This document shows positions 42,256 through 50,264 of a stretch of DNA of 64,000 bases, one piece after another (position 1 is the stretch's first letter; every line of letters begins with the position of its first letter). The stretch comes from Sphingomonadaceae bacterium (GTDB lineage Bacteria > Pseudomonadota > Alphaproteobacteria > Sphingomonadales > Sphingomonadaceae). The DNA is taken from the NCBI GenBank assembly GCA_024236195.1, contig JACKKZ010000005.1, forward strand, positions 62,001-126,000. Reading direction: 5' to 3'. A program made the translations under genes and the position numbers. The notes beneath the pieces were generated by a model. That model was not told the DNA's origin and searched no databases. It saw only the letters and a program-made list of their open reading frames with translations.

Positions 42256-43227
42256 TTACCGCTTGGCAGAAAGCCCGGCGAAAATGAGCTGGTCGAACTG
42301 GCCGTCATTGTTGAGGTCAACATTCACGGCAAAGACATTGGCAGTTTCAGTCCCTTGCGGGCCGTAGAAACCTCCGACAATTTCGACATCTTCAGTTGCA
42401 GCGTAGGTCAGTCGACCGCGATAGCCCGCAGAATTTGCGCCGACCGTAACGTCTGCTGTTCCTTTGAACGGACCCAATGTCCGGACTACATTCTGGCTAT
42501 CGGTGACTTCAATGCTCATATCGAAAGTAAGTCTGCCGGTCGAGATATCGCCAGTGATCGTGCCTGAACCACCTGTAATGCGCGAACTGGCGATTGGCGG
42601 GTTGCCGCCGGGAACAGCATCAAGGACGAAGCCACCGAAAAGCAGATCGGTGTAGGTCACTGTCGCCTGGCTGGGTATGTCATTCGGATCTGTCGGAATT
42701 CCGATGGTGCAGAAAGCCTGCACCGGCGACCCTCCACTGGCGAGGCCGTAGCTGATTGCCCGCGTATATTCGCGGGCAACATTGCCTGGCTGGTTGCCGA
42801 AAATATTCAGGTAATCAGCCGGCGGGTTCGGATTGGTTTTCTGGTAGCTTATCAATTCCGCTGTATTGGTAACGATTTCTGCCGGGCCAAAGCTTTGTTC
42901 CCGTGAACTGTCGGGGAAATAGACAATCCGCCAAGTTTCCGTCGAAGATGAATAGTTTATCGACTGGAAATCATCAAATGACTGGGAAAAGACCCATTGC
43001 GGGAAACCGTTGATCGTTTCGAATGTCATGCAGGCATTGGTGAAGCTGACATTGCCAGTGACATCGGCGAATTTGGTATAGGTGAAAGTGGTTGGCGGGG
43101 GAGTAGGCGTTGGTGTCCCGCCGCCGCCAGTTGCGCCGCCGGTGGAACCGCCACTGCTGCCCCCACCACCACAAGCGGCAAGTGCTGCACTAACGACAAA
43201 GGCAAAACCCAGACGACTGATTTTCAA
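42256..43227 (-). CDS. TbpB-like surface lipoprotein
   Basis: About 323 residues. A TTG at 43227 is the likely start: GGGGAG lies 7 bases upstream and the protein begins KISRLGFAFVVSAALAACGG; the ATG at 43305 would add an implausible 26 residues. Lipobox ALAAC, then a Gly-rich tract to about residue 45. The C-terminal barrel has YRGRLTYAATEDVEIVGGFY followed by GPQGTETANVFAV, a pattern of transferrin-binding-protein-B-like (PF01298) barrels, many of which are Slam-dependent surface lipoproteins. No Slam or TonB receptor lies next to it. Cysteines at ACMTFET and FCTIGIP may form a disulfide. Confidence 0.8.
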   Translation of the reverse strand: MKISRLGFAFVVSAALAACGGGGSSGGSTGGATGGGGTPTPTPPPTTFTYTKFADVTGNVSFTNACMTFETINGFPQWVFSQSFDDFQSINYSSSTETWRIVYFPDSSREQSFGPAEIVTNTAELISYQKTNPNPPADYLNIFGNQPGNVAREYTRAISYGLASGGSPVQAFCTIGIPTDPNDIPSQATVTYTDLLFGGFVLDAVPGGNPPIASSRITGGSGTITGDISTGRLTFDMSIEVTDSQNVVRTLGPFKGTADVTVGANSAGYRGRLTYAATEDVEIVGGFYGPQGTETANVFAVNVDLNNDGQFDQLIFAGLSAKR

Positions 43228-43330
43228 AGTGATTCTCCCCACATATGAATGCCATGTCTGGCGACTGCCTGACGCAAAAACAATGGGGCAGGTGTGGATG
43301 AACACAAGCTTTTACTTTTTTGGGCAAAAG

Positions 43331-43370
43331 AAAAAGCGGGCCCTGCACGATGCAGGCCCGCTTTCCTTTT
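43331..43370 (-). terminator. Strong bidirectional terminator after infC
   Basis: GCGGGCCCTGCA (43336-43347) pairs with TGCAGGCCCGC (43351-43361): 11 bp with one bulged C and a CGA loop. An A-run precedes it (43331-43335) and T-rich sequence follows, so it can stop transcription on both strands. On the minus strand it lies about 34 bp past the infC stop; on the plus strand it protects infC from antisense reading. Confidence 0.85.
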
Positions 43371-43394
43371 TCGCATGACAAATGCCAGCGGAAA

Positions 43395-43916
43395 TTACTT
43401 CGGTGCCAGCACCATCAGCATCTGGCGCCCTTCGAGGCGGGGGAAGCTTTCGACCTTGGCGATTTCTTCCACATCGTCGCGCACGCGGTTGAGCAGGTCC
43501 ATGCCCAGCTGCTGGTGCGCCATTTCGCGCCCGCGGAAGCGCAGGGTGATCTTCACCTTGTCGCCATTGTCGATGAATTTGGTGACGTTGCGCATCTTCA
43601 CGTCATAATCATGCGTGTCGATGTTGGGACGCATCTTCACTTCCTTGATGTCCTGCGTCTTCTGCGTCTTGCGCGCGGCGTTAGCCTTCTTCTGCGCTTC
43701 GTAGCGGTACTTGCCGACATCGAGATATTTGCACACGGGCGGGTCCGCGTTGGGCGAGACTTCCACCAGGTTCAGACCGATTTCGGCCGCCGCCTCGATG
43801 GCTTCGCGTGTATACATCACGCCGATATTCTCGCCGGTCTCGTCAATGACGCGAACCTTGTCGGACTGGATCATGTTATCAAAGCGCGGGCCGCTCTTAA
43901 CGGGCGGGGTGTTCAT
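43395..43916 (-). CDS. infC: Translation initiation factor IF-3
   Basis: 173 residues, normal length. The N-domain runs from residue 16 (MIQSDKVRVIDETGENIGVM, EAAAEIGLNLVEVSPNADPP, VCKYLDVGKYRYEAQKK), the linker is lysine-rich, and the C-domain has IKEVKMRPNIDTHDYDVKMR and KVKITLRFRGREMAHQQLGM. IF-3 binds the 30S subunit, keeps it from joining 50S early and checks initiator tRNA and start codon. Many infC genes begin at rare codons; here an ATG at 43916 is in frame, though an upstream non-ATG start cannot be excluded. rpmI/rplT are not adjacent downstream. Confidence 0.96.
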   Translation of the reverse strand: MNTPPVKSGPRFDNMIQSDKVRVIDETGENIGVMYTREAIEAAAEIGLNLVEVSPNADPPVCKYLDVGKYRYEAQKKANAARKTQKTQDIKEVKMRPNIDTHDYDVKMRNVTKFIDNGDKVKITLRFRGREMAHQQLGMDLLNRVRDDVEEIAKVESFPRLEGRQMLMVLAPK

Positions 43917-44042
43917 GCGCCGGGGTGGACGGGCTATAGGAAAGTCTCCTGTTTCAGTTGATCTTGCTTGCTTCGAAGCGGGCTATGTAGTGCCAATCGC
44001 ACGGATTCGCAAAGGCTAGGTTTAAACGCGCGTTTTTGATGC

Positions 44043-44753
44043 TTACGCGGCGCGTTTCCAGAGCGGGAAACGCGCCAACCGGTCACGCGCGGGCAGGACT
44101 GCTTCGATTTGCCGTGCAGGCTGTAACGCCTTGAGGATTTCCGGATCGCCCGCATCCATCCCGCCGGTAAGTGCCCCAAAGGCGGGCAGGATCATGCGGC
44201 CACTCCCATTCTCTGCGGCACTGACAACGGCGCAAGGGCGGCTGATATGCCGCTCGCGCACGGTCACGCGCAGCTTGGGGTGGTAATGGCCGGAGAATTC
44301 GGGCCGTGTTTCCCCCGCCAGCGCCTTGTGCCGCAGCACCATCCCGGCAACTTCCAATTCGTCGGCAATCGTCCCGCCTGCGCTGCGTTCCAGATGCGGG
44401 TCGTGGTTGCCGGTGATCCACACCCAGTCCACCGCGCGGGTGAGGGCGGCGAGCATCCCTGCTGCATGCGGTTCCATCCGCTCCAGTCCGGCATCGTCGT
44501 GGAAATTATCCCCCAGCGTATAGACCCGCCGCGCGCCCGTTTCGCGGATTGCCAGCGCCAGCCGCTCCAGCGTTTCGCGGCTGTCATAGGGGGGTAGCAT
44601 CTGGCCGTGGCGGGCATAGAAGCTGGCTTTCTCCAGATGGAGGTCCGCCACCAGCAGCGCTTGCTCGCGCGGCCAGTAGAGCGCACGGGCAGGGGTGAGG
44701 ATCAATTCCTCCCCACAAAACTCAAATGCGAACGAAACGGGAACCATGCGCAT
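44043..44753 (-). CDS. pdeM: PdeM metallophosphoesterase (ligase-associated DNA repair)
   Basis: 236 residues. I use the ATG at 44753; the open frame runs on to 45521 but crosses hemF and is not real. Calcineurin-like signatures: LLVADLHLEKASFYARHG (DxH), RRVYTLGDNFHDDAG (GDxxHD), WVWITGNHDPHLERS (GNHD) and FSGHYHPKLRV (GHxH). Family members are the ligase-associated DNA damage response endonuclease PdeM, normally next to lhr-like helicase and ligD-like genes; those partners are not in the window. Divergent from hemF across 39 bp. Confidence 0.85.
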   Translation of the reverse strand: MRMVPVSFAFEFCGEELILTPARALYWPREQALLVADLHLEKASFYARHGQMLPPYDSRETLERLALAIRETGARRVYTLGDNFHDDAGLERMEPHAAGMLAALTRAVDWVWITGNHDPHLERSAGGTIADELEVAGMVLRHKALAGETRPEFSGHYHPKLRVTVRERHISRPCAVVSAAENGSGRMILPAFGALTGGMDAGDPEILKALQPARQIEAVLPARDRLARFPLWKRAA

Positions 44754-44792
44754 CCCTTGCAGCAGGCGGGCGCCTTTGGCAAGGGGAACAGC

Positions 44793-45650
44793 ATGACTGA
44801 CTGGGCCCCCTATACCGAGCGCGCGAAAGACTGGTTTGAGTCGCTGCGCGATTCCATTTGTGCCGCCTTCGAGGAAATCGAGCGCGAGGCTGGCAGCGAT
44901 GCGAGCTTCCAGTATGATAGCTGGCAGCGTGAGGAGGATGGCAATGACCAACCCGGTGGTGGCACGCGCGGGCTGATGAAGGGCAAGGTGTTCGAAAAGG
45001 TGGGCGTCAATGTCTCCACCGTCCACGGTAATTTCGCGCCGGAATTTGCCAGCACGATCAATGGGGCAAGCGCCGAGAACCCCGGCTTTTCCGCCACCGG
45101 CATCAGCCTGGTCGCGCATATGGCCAATCCGCATGTCCCTGCTGTCCATATGAACACGCGCTTCCTCACCACGGGCAAGGCATGGTTCGGCGGCGGTGCG
45201 GACCTCAACCCGCCGATCCCCTATGAGCAGGATACGGAAGAATTCCACGCCGCCTTCCGTGCGGCCTGTGCAGGGCATAACCCGACCTATTATGAGCGGT
45301 TCAAGAAGTGGGCGGATGATTATTTCTACATCCCCCATCGCGGTGTGCATCGCGGGGTGGGCGGGATTTTCTACGACCATCTGGAATGCGATGACGAAGC
45401 CGCGTGGGAGCGGAATTTTGCCTTCACGCAGGATGTCGGCAAGGCCTTCCTCGACATCTTCCCCAAGCTGGTCCGCCGCCGCATGGGTAGCGAATTCAGC
45501 GATGCGGAGAAGCTGCAGCAACTCGAATGGCGCGGCCGCTATGCCGAATTCAACCTCGTCTATGACCGGGGGACCTTGTTCGGCCTGAAGACCGGCGGCA
45601 ATATCGACGCGATCCTGATGAGCCTGCCGCCCGAGGCGAACTGGAGCTGA
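44793..45650 (+). CDS. hemF: Oxygen-dependent coproporphyrinogen III oxidase HemF
   Basis: 285 residues from the ATG at 44793 (AAGGGGAACAGC upstream). It converts coproporphyrinogen III to protoporphyrinogen IX using O2 in heme synthesis. HemF motifs: SVFEK-like VFEKVGVNVSTVHGNF, HMNTRFLTTGKAWFGGGADL, HNPTYYERFKKWADDYFYIP and HRGVHRGVGGIFYDHL. The C-terminal GRYAEFNLVYDRGTLFGLKT is typical. It is a homodimer in the cytoplasm. A putative lipoprotein follows after 20 bp. Confidence 0.97.
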   Translation: MTDWAPYTERAKDWFESLRDSICAAFEEIEREAGSDASFQYDSWQREEDGNDQPGGGTRGLMKGKVFEKVGVNVSTVHGNFAPEFASTINGASAENPGFSATGISLVAHMANPHVPAVHMNTRFLTTGKAWFGGGADLNPPIPYEQDTEEFHAAFRAACAGHNPTYYERFKKWADDYFYIPHRGVHRGVGGIFYDHLECDDEAAWERNFAFTQDVGKAFLDIFPKLVRRRMGSEFSDAEKLQQLEWRGRYAEFNLVYDRGTLFGLKTGGNIDAILMSLPPEANWS

Positions 45651-45670
45651 CCCAAGAAGAAGGAGACATC

Positions 45671-46159
45671 ATGCGCAGGAAGTGGTTGCAGAGCGGAGCA
45701 CTGATCGCTGGATTGTCCCTGTCCGTGGCCGCATGCAGCGGCGGCGGAACCAGCGAGGGCGATAGCGGGACGGTGGAAACAACCGAAGCGGCCAGCACTG
45801 CTGAACCAGCGGAAGAGGCACCTCCTGCCCCGACAACGGGCATTGTGACCGGGGCATTGACCTATCCCGGCGACTATATTCCTGACGACATGCAAGCCTG
45901 CGCGGAAAATCTCGACACGAAGGAAGTGACTTGCAAGCCCAAGACAGGCGAGGCCAGCTACAGCCTCGAACTACCCGCCGGGCGGTATCACATCTGGTCA
46001 CAAACCGCAGATTTCGCGAATTACAAAGCCTATTACAATCCGCTGGCCAAATGTGGGCTTGGCCCGGAATGTCCGACTGACAGCACTCCGCTGGAGGTGG
46101 AGGTAAAGGCCGGGGAAACACTGAGCGATATTGATCCGATCGACTGGTATTCGAATTAG
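45671..46159 (+). CDS. Small lipoprotein with acidic linker
   Basis: 162 residues; AAGGAGAC precedes the ATG. Lipobox GLSLSVAACSGG, then a Glu/Thr/Ala/Pro-rich tether to about residue 55, and a compact domain: TGIVTGALTYPGDYIPDDMQ, ACAENLDTKEVTCKP, SYSLELPAGRYHIWSQT, and CGLGPECPTDSTPLEVEVKA. Four cysteines probably make two disulfides. The pattern GxYxxxxxT-GRYxIWS recalls carboxypeptidase-regulatory-like (Ig-type) modules. I cannot assign a family. It is convergent with the patatin gene, separated by 2 bp. Confidence 0.65.
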   Translation: MRRKWLQSGALIAGLSLSVAACSGGGTSEGDSGTVETTEAASTAEPAEEAPPAPTTGIVTGALTYPGDYIPDDMQACAENLDTKEVTCKPKTGEASYSLELPAGRYHIWSQTADFANYKAYYNPLAKCGLGPECPTDSTPLEVEVKAGETLSDIDPIDWYSN

Positions 46160-46161
46160 GC

Positions 46162-47544
46162 TCAATTCCCGTCGTTTTGCGGCATCCCCCATCCGGCCGC
46201 CGCGACCTTCGCTTTCCCATAGGCGATCAGGCAGCGCATATAGCGTTTCTGGAATTCGATCGGGTCATCCACCTGGTCGTCAATCGCGGCCCATTGCGGG
46301 CAGGTCTTGGCGGCCGGCTGGCCGGTGGTCGGGTCCGTATAGGTGAACTGGAAGGTGGAAACATCGTCCTCGATCCGCAGGAAATTGAAGCAGCCCGCCT
46401 GTTCGCAGGCATCGGCCTGCACCTGCTCGGCGCTAAAGCGATAGACCTGGTTGACGAGGATGTGCTCGGTCGAAAGCAGCAAATCCATGATGTTCCACTT
46501 CCTGTGCTGCCCGTCTGCCGGGCCAAGCGGCTGGCTGGGGGTGCAGAGGCTCGCATCTTCCTTGGGGCATTTGGGCGGGGGCAGTTTCAGCGTTCCGTCG
46601 ATCACCGAATAGACCACCGGCACACCAGCAGGCGGCAGGCCCGGATCGCGCTGGCCGGGCGCATGTTCGCCTGCGCCATGTTTGCGGGCATGGAACACCT
46701 CCAACACTGAGTCCGAAAACAGGCCGAAGCGGGTGCCGCCGTCAATATACATGGTGTTGTCGATGAAGGCGGGCGGGGCTGCCATCGGGGCGGAGGAGCT
46801 GGCGATGATGGCGCTGACATAGCAGGACTTCCACTGCGCGGCCTTGCCCTGTGCATTAGTGACATAGCGCGTGGCCATATCGCCCAGGTCAAAGGCCACC
46901 GCATGGCCGCTATCGGCATCGGTCGCCCCGACATAGAGCCGCGCGCCATCGGCATAACGTGTGGCGACCTGCTGCATCACGTCATCGGTAAGATAGCCGC
47001 TGAGGCGGGTCCGCAAGGGTTCGAGATTGGCGAAGGAGCCATGTTCGAGCAGAGCGGCATAATCCGCCGGACCGATCTTGCCGTCAGTCGGCTTGGCATA
47101 GACAGTGAGCAACTCGCTCTCGCTGTCGATAGTGTAGCCCTGCACGGCGGTTGCGCTGTCCCCCACGAAAGCGAAGGTGGACAGGATTGATCCGGTGCTG
47201 ATCCCGGTGACCACCTGGAATTCGGGCAGCGTGCCATTTCCGCTCCATCCGCCCAGTACGCCCGCGCCAAAGGCCCCGTGCTCGCTCCCGCCCGAAAGCG
47301 TCAGCACCAGCGGGGGTGCGCCCGCATGGTCGGTGCTGTCATAGGTGGTCAGGCTGGCGTCGATCTGTTTCGCCAGCGGGCTGAAGGGCGCAGGCGGGGT
47401 GGCGATAGGCGGCGCGGCCACTTCAATCGGGATGGTCACGAAATTGCACATCTGGTTATCCGGCGTCAGCGCTGCAGTCTGCGCGCATCCCCCCAGCGAT
47501 GCCCCCCCAAGTGCCAGCACCACCACAAGTCCTACTTTAAACAT
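46162..47544 (-). CDS. Patatin-like phospholipase lipoprotein
   Basis: 460 residues from the ATG at 47544 with AGGGGAA upstream. Signal/lipobox VLALGGASLGGCAQ. The patatin hydrolase signatures follow: oxyanion loop LTLSGGSEHGAFGAGVLGGW, nucleophile motif VVTGISTGSILSTFAF (GxSxG), and catalytic aspartate motif MYIDGGTRFGLF (DGG). The signature R in place of the usual GGGxxG is S/E-rich (SGGSEHG). It should hydrolyse acyl lipids at the periplasmic or outer-membrane face. The C-terminal 150 residues have cysteines (CEQAGCFNFLR) likely in disulfides. Orientation is opposite to the M1 peptidase. Confidence 0.9.
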   Translation of the reverse strand: MFKVGLVVVLALGGASLGGCAQTAALTPDNQMCNFVTIPIEVAAPPIATPPAPFSPLAKQIDASLTTYDSTDHAGAPPLVLTLSGGSEHGAFGAGVLGGWSGNGTLPEFQVVTGISTGSILSTFAFVGDSATAVQGYTIDSESELLTVYAKPTDGKIGPADYAALLEHGSFANLEPLRTRLSGYLTDDVMQQVATRYADGARLYVGATDADSGHAVAFDLGDMATRYVTNAQGKAAQWKSCYVSAIIASSSAPMAAPPAFIDNTMYIDGGTRFGLFSDSVLEVFHARKHGAGEHAPGQRDPGLPPAGVPVVYSVIDGTLKLPPPKCPKEDASLCTPSQPLGPADGQHRKWNIMDLLLSTEHILVNQVYRFSAEQVQADACEQAGCFNFLRIEDDVSTFQFTYTDPTTGQPAAKTCPQWAAIDDQVDDPIEFQKRYMRCLIAYGKAKVAAAGWGMPQNDGN

Positions 47545-47697
47545 CGCCTGTTCCCCTGTTTGCAGCGAACTTCTGCGGGAAACATGGTTAATTTGGAGTA
47601 AGCAGAAAGTTGGAAAGGGCTCTATTGCCGAGCAAGCACTTCCCAAACACAGCACAGAGTGTAGTTACGGCTGCAACCTTACCCGTCGGAGTAGTCC

Positions 47698-49632
47698 ATG
47701 CGTTTTCTTGCCGCTGCCGCTTTTGTCCTTCTCGCCGCCTGTTCTGCGCCGGAGGGCGACGCTGTTCCAGAGGCTCCGGCCGTTGCACCGATCCTGACCG
47801 GCGAGGATGCGAAGGATGTTTACAGCTTTGCCCGCCCGGAGGAGGCGCGGGTCAGTCATGTGGCGCTCGACCTTGATCTCGATTTCGAACGTAACCGGGT
47901 TTCCGGCACGGCGGTGCTGGATGTGCTGGCCAAACCGGGTGTCGAGGAAGTCGTCCTCGATAGTGACGGGCTGGTGATTGAAAGCGTCACGGACGAAGCA
48001 GGCAAGGACCTCACCTTCGAGCTCGGCAAGGCAGTTGAGAGTGAAAGCAGCGATGAAGGGCTCCATGGCCAGCCGCTGACGGTGAAACTGGGCGCCGCGC
48101 CGGAAGGCGCGAAGGACAGCGATCCGCGCAAGATCACCATCACCTATTCCGCTGACGATGCTGATGCACTGCAATGGCTGACGCCGGAACAGACCGCCGG
48201 GGGCAAGCATCCCTATTTGCTGAGCCAGGGCCAGGCAACGCTCAACCGCACCTGGATACCCACGCAGGACAGCCCCGGTATTCGCCAGACATGGGAAGCG
48301 CGCATTACTGCGCCGGAAGAGCTGACTGTGGTTATGTCCGGCCTGTCGGGTGGCAAACCGGAAGAGCTGGGCGATGGCCGCCGCGCTTTCACCTTCTCGA
48401 TGGACAAGCCTGTCGCACCTTATTTGATTGCAATTGCTGCGGGTGACATTGTCTTCCGCGAAATCGGCCCACGCACCGGCGTGTGGAGCGAACCTGCGAT
48501 GATCGACGCCGCAGCGGCTGAAGTGGAAGACACCGAAGCCATGGTGAAGGCTGCAGAGGAACTTTATGGCCCCTATCGCTGGGGCCGCTATGACATGATC
48601 GTGCTGCCGCCCGCCTTCCCCTACGGAGGGATGGAAAACCCGGTGATGACCTTCCTCACGCCCACCTTCATTGCGGGGGACAAGAGCCTGACCGGGCTGG
48701 TCGCGCATGAACTGGCGCATAGCTGGTCAGGCAATCTCGTTACCAACGCCAACTGGACCGATAGCTGGCTGAATGAAGGTGTGACCTCTTACTTCGAGAA
48801 CCGGATCGTTGAAGCAATCTACGGCAAGAAGCGCGCGACGCAGGAGGCTTTGCTGGACTTCGCCGCGATTGAGGAAACGCTGGCCGACGTTGGCGAAGAT
48901 GCCGCCGGAACCGCACTCCACCAGCCGATTGGCACCGACAGCGCAGGCAGCGCGATAATCTACAACAAGGGCGCGGCCTTCCTGCGCACGGTGGAACATA
49001 TTGTTGGACGCGAAAAATTCGATGCCTGGCTGCGCAGCTGGTTTGACCGCCATGCGTTCCAGCCTGCTACCTCTGCCATGCTGCTGGCCGATATGCGCGA
49101 AAACCTCGTGAAGGGGGACAAGGAGCTTGAGGAAAAACTGCAGCTGGAAGAATGGATCTATGGCACCGGCCTGCCGGATAATGTCTGGCGCCCCGATGCC
49201 AGCGCCTTTGCCGAAGTGGATGCCGCCGTTGGTGCCTATACCGACAAGCGAGCGATTCCGAACAAGTCGTGGACCGAATGGACTTCTGCCGAACGCCAGC
49301 GTTTCCTCGATAATTTGCCAGCAAAGCTCTCTGCCGAAGACCTTGCCGCGCTCGATACTGCCCTGGGCCTTGCCAAAACCGGCAATAATGAAGAGCTGTT
49401 CCTGTGGCTCGAACTCGCGCTGGCCAATCGCTATGAACCCGCTGTGCCGCAGGCGGAGACCTTCCTCTCCAAGGTTGGCCGGACCAAATTCGTCCGTCCG
49501 CTCTTTGCCGTGTTGATGGACCAGGGCAGTTGGGGCCAGCCGATCGCCAAGCGCATCTATGCCAAGACGCGCAGTTCCTACCATGCGGTAACGCGCGGAG
49601 CGGTGGACCGGGTAGTTGGCCAGCCGGGATAA
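47698..49632 (+). CDS. M1-family aminopeptidase lipoprotein
   Basis: 644 residues; CGGAG precedes the ATG. Lipoprotein signal FVLLAACSAP. It fits the leukotriene-A4-hydrolase branch of M1: the substrate-binding GGMENPVMTFLTPTFIAGDK, the zinc site VAHELAHSWSGNLVTNANWT with HExxH, DSWLNEGVTSYFENRIVEAI supplying the third ligand, and a C-terminal helical bundle. It cleaves N-terminal residues from peptides, likely in the periplasm. It is complete in length. A second open frame on the minus strand (48720-47665) is its shadow. Confidence 0.95.
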   Translation: MRFLAAAAFVLLAACSAPEGDAVPEAPAVAPILTGEDAKDVYSFARPEEARVSHVALDLDLDFERNRVSGTAVLDVLAKPGVEEVVLDSDGLVIESVTDEAGKDLTFELGKAVESESSDEGLHGQPLTVKLGAAPEGAKDSDPRKITITYSADDADALQWLTPEQTAGGKHPYLLSQGQATLNRTWIPTQDSPGIRQTWEARITAPEELTVVMSGLSGGKPEELGDGRRAFTFSMDKPVAPYLIAIAAGDIVFREIGPRTGVWSEPAMIDAAAAEVEDTEAMVKAAEELYGPYRWGRYDMIVLPPAFPYGGMENPVMTFLTPTFIAGDKSLTGLVAHELAHSWSGNLVTNANWTDSWLNEGVTSYFENRIVEAIYGKKRATQEALLDFAAIEETLADVGEDAAGTALHQPIGTDSAGSAIIYNKGAAFLRTVEHIVGREKFDAWLRSWFDRHAFQPATSAMLLADMRENLVKGDKELEEKLQLEEWIYGTGLPDNVWRPDASAFAEVDAAVGAYTDKRAIPNKSWTEWTSAERQRFLDNLPAKLSAEDLAALDTALGLAKTGNNEELFLWLELALANRYEPAVPQAETFLSKVGRTKFVRPLFAVLMDQGSWGQPIAKRIYAKTRSSYHAVTRGAVDRVVGQPG

Positions 49633-49704
49633 AGTCCATTCAGGGCTTGGGACACGGCCCAGCGTTTCCTATGCCTTGCTAAAGTCGCAAGGATGGAGAC
49701 AAGA

Positions 49705-50181
49705 ATGACCGGAGCCGCCAAAGGCATAATCGCAATTTTGCTGGTAGCTGTTGGCGTGCTTGCCTTCATGCTTTGGCGCGGCCAGCCAGCGACAGAGCCG
49801 GTTGGGGGCAGCAACCCGCTCGACCAGCGCGAAGCGTTGCTGCTCAATCCCGAACAGCATCACCACATCCTTGAGGAAATGCGCGGCCTGCTGACGGCGG
49901 TGGCACTGATCCAGCAAGCACGGACGAGTGATGATTGGGCGGCGATTGCGGAAGCAGCCAAGGGGCAGGGCACCAAACGTGGCCAGATCCCGCCTGCCGG
50001 GATGCGCCAGGCCCAGCCACCCGCTTTCCGCCAGATGGGGCAGGGCATGCGTGGGCAGTTTGATGCCATGGCGGACGCCGCCGAAGCAAAGAATGGCGAA
50101 GCGGTTGATACTGCGCTGACGGCCGCGCTGGGCGCGTGCATGGGGTGCCACGAGACCTATCGCGTGCAACTGGCGCGGTGA
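49705..50181 (+). CDS. C-type cytochrome with C-terminal heme (cytochrome c'-like)
   Basis: 158 residues from the ATG at 49705, chosen over 49693 because GGAGACAAGA stands directly before it. One N-terminal transmembrane or signal helix (AAKGIIAILLVAVGVLAFML). The single heme motif CMGCH lies 12 residues before the C-terminus, as in cytochrome c' and cytochrome b562-type four-helix bundles; HHHILEEMRGLLTAVALIQQ and FRQMGQGMRGQFDAMADAA look like the other helices. It may bind gas ligands or transfer electrons. Located between the M1 peptidase and rsh. Confidence 0.8.
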   Translation: MTGAAKGIIAILLVAVGVLAFMLWRGQPATEPVGGSNPLDQREALLLNPEQHHHILEEMRGLLTAVALIQQARTSDDWAAIAEAAKGQGTKRGQIPPAGMRQAQPPAFRQMGQGMRGQFDAMADAAEAKNGEAVDTALTAALGACMGCHETYRVQLAR

Positions 50182-50264
50182 TTGCGCCACACTGGCGGTA
50201 AATCCGCTTTTTCTTGCACTTGGCTCTTGCCCCTGGCGCGGCGGCGCAGCACATCTAGCACCAG

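Noticed and set aside
44754..45521. Extension of the pdeM frame across hemF
   Set aside because: The frame stays open upstream by chance, but hemF on the other strand is certain.
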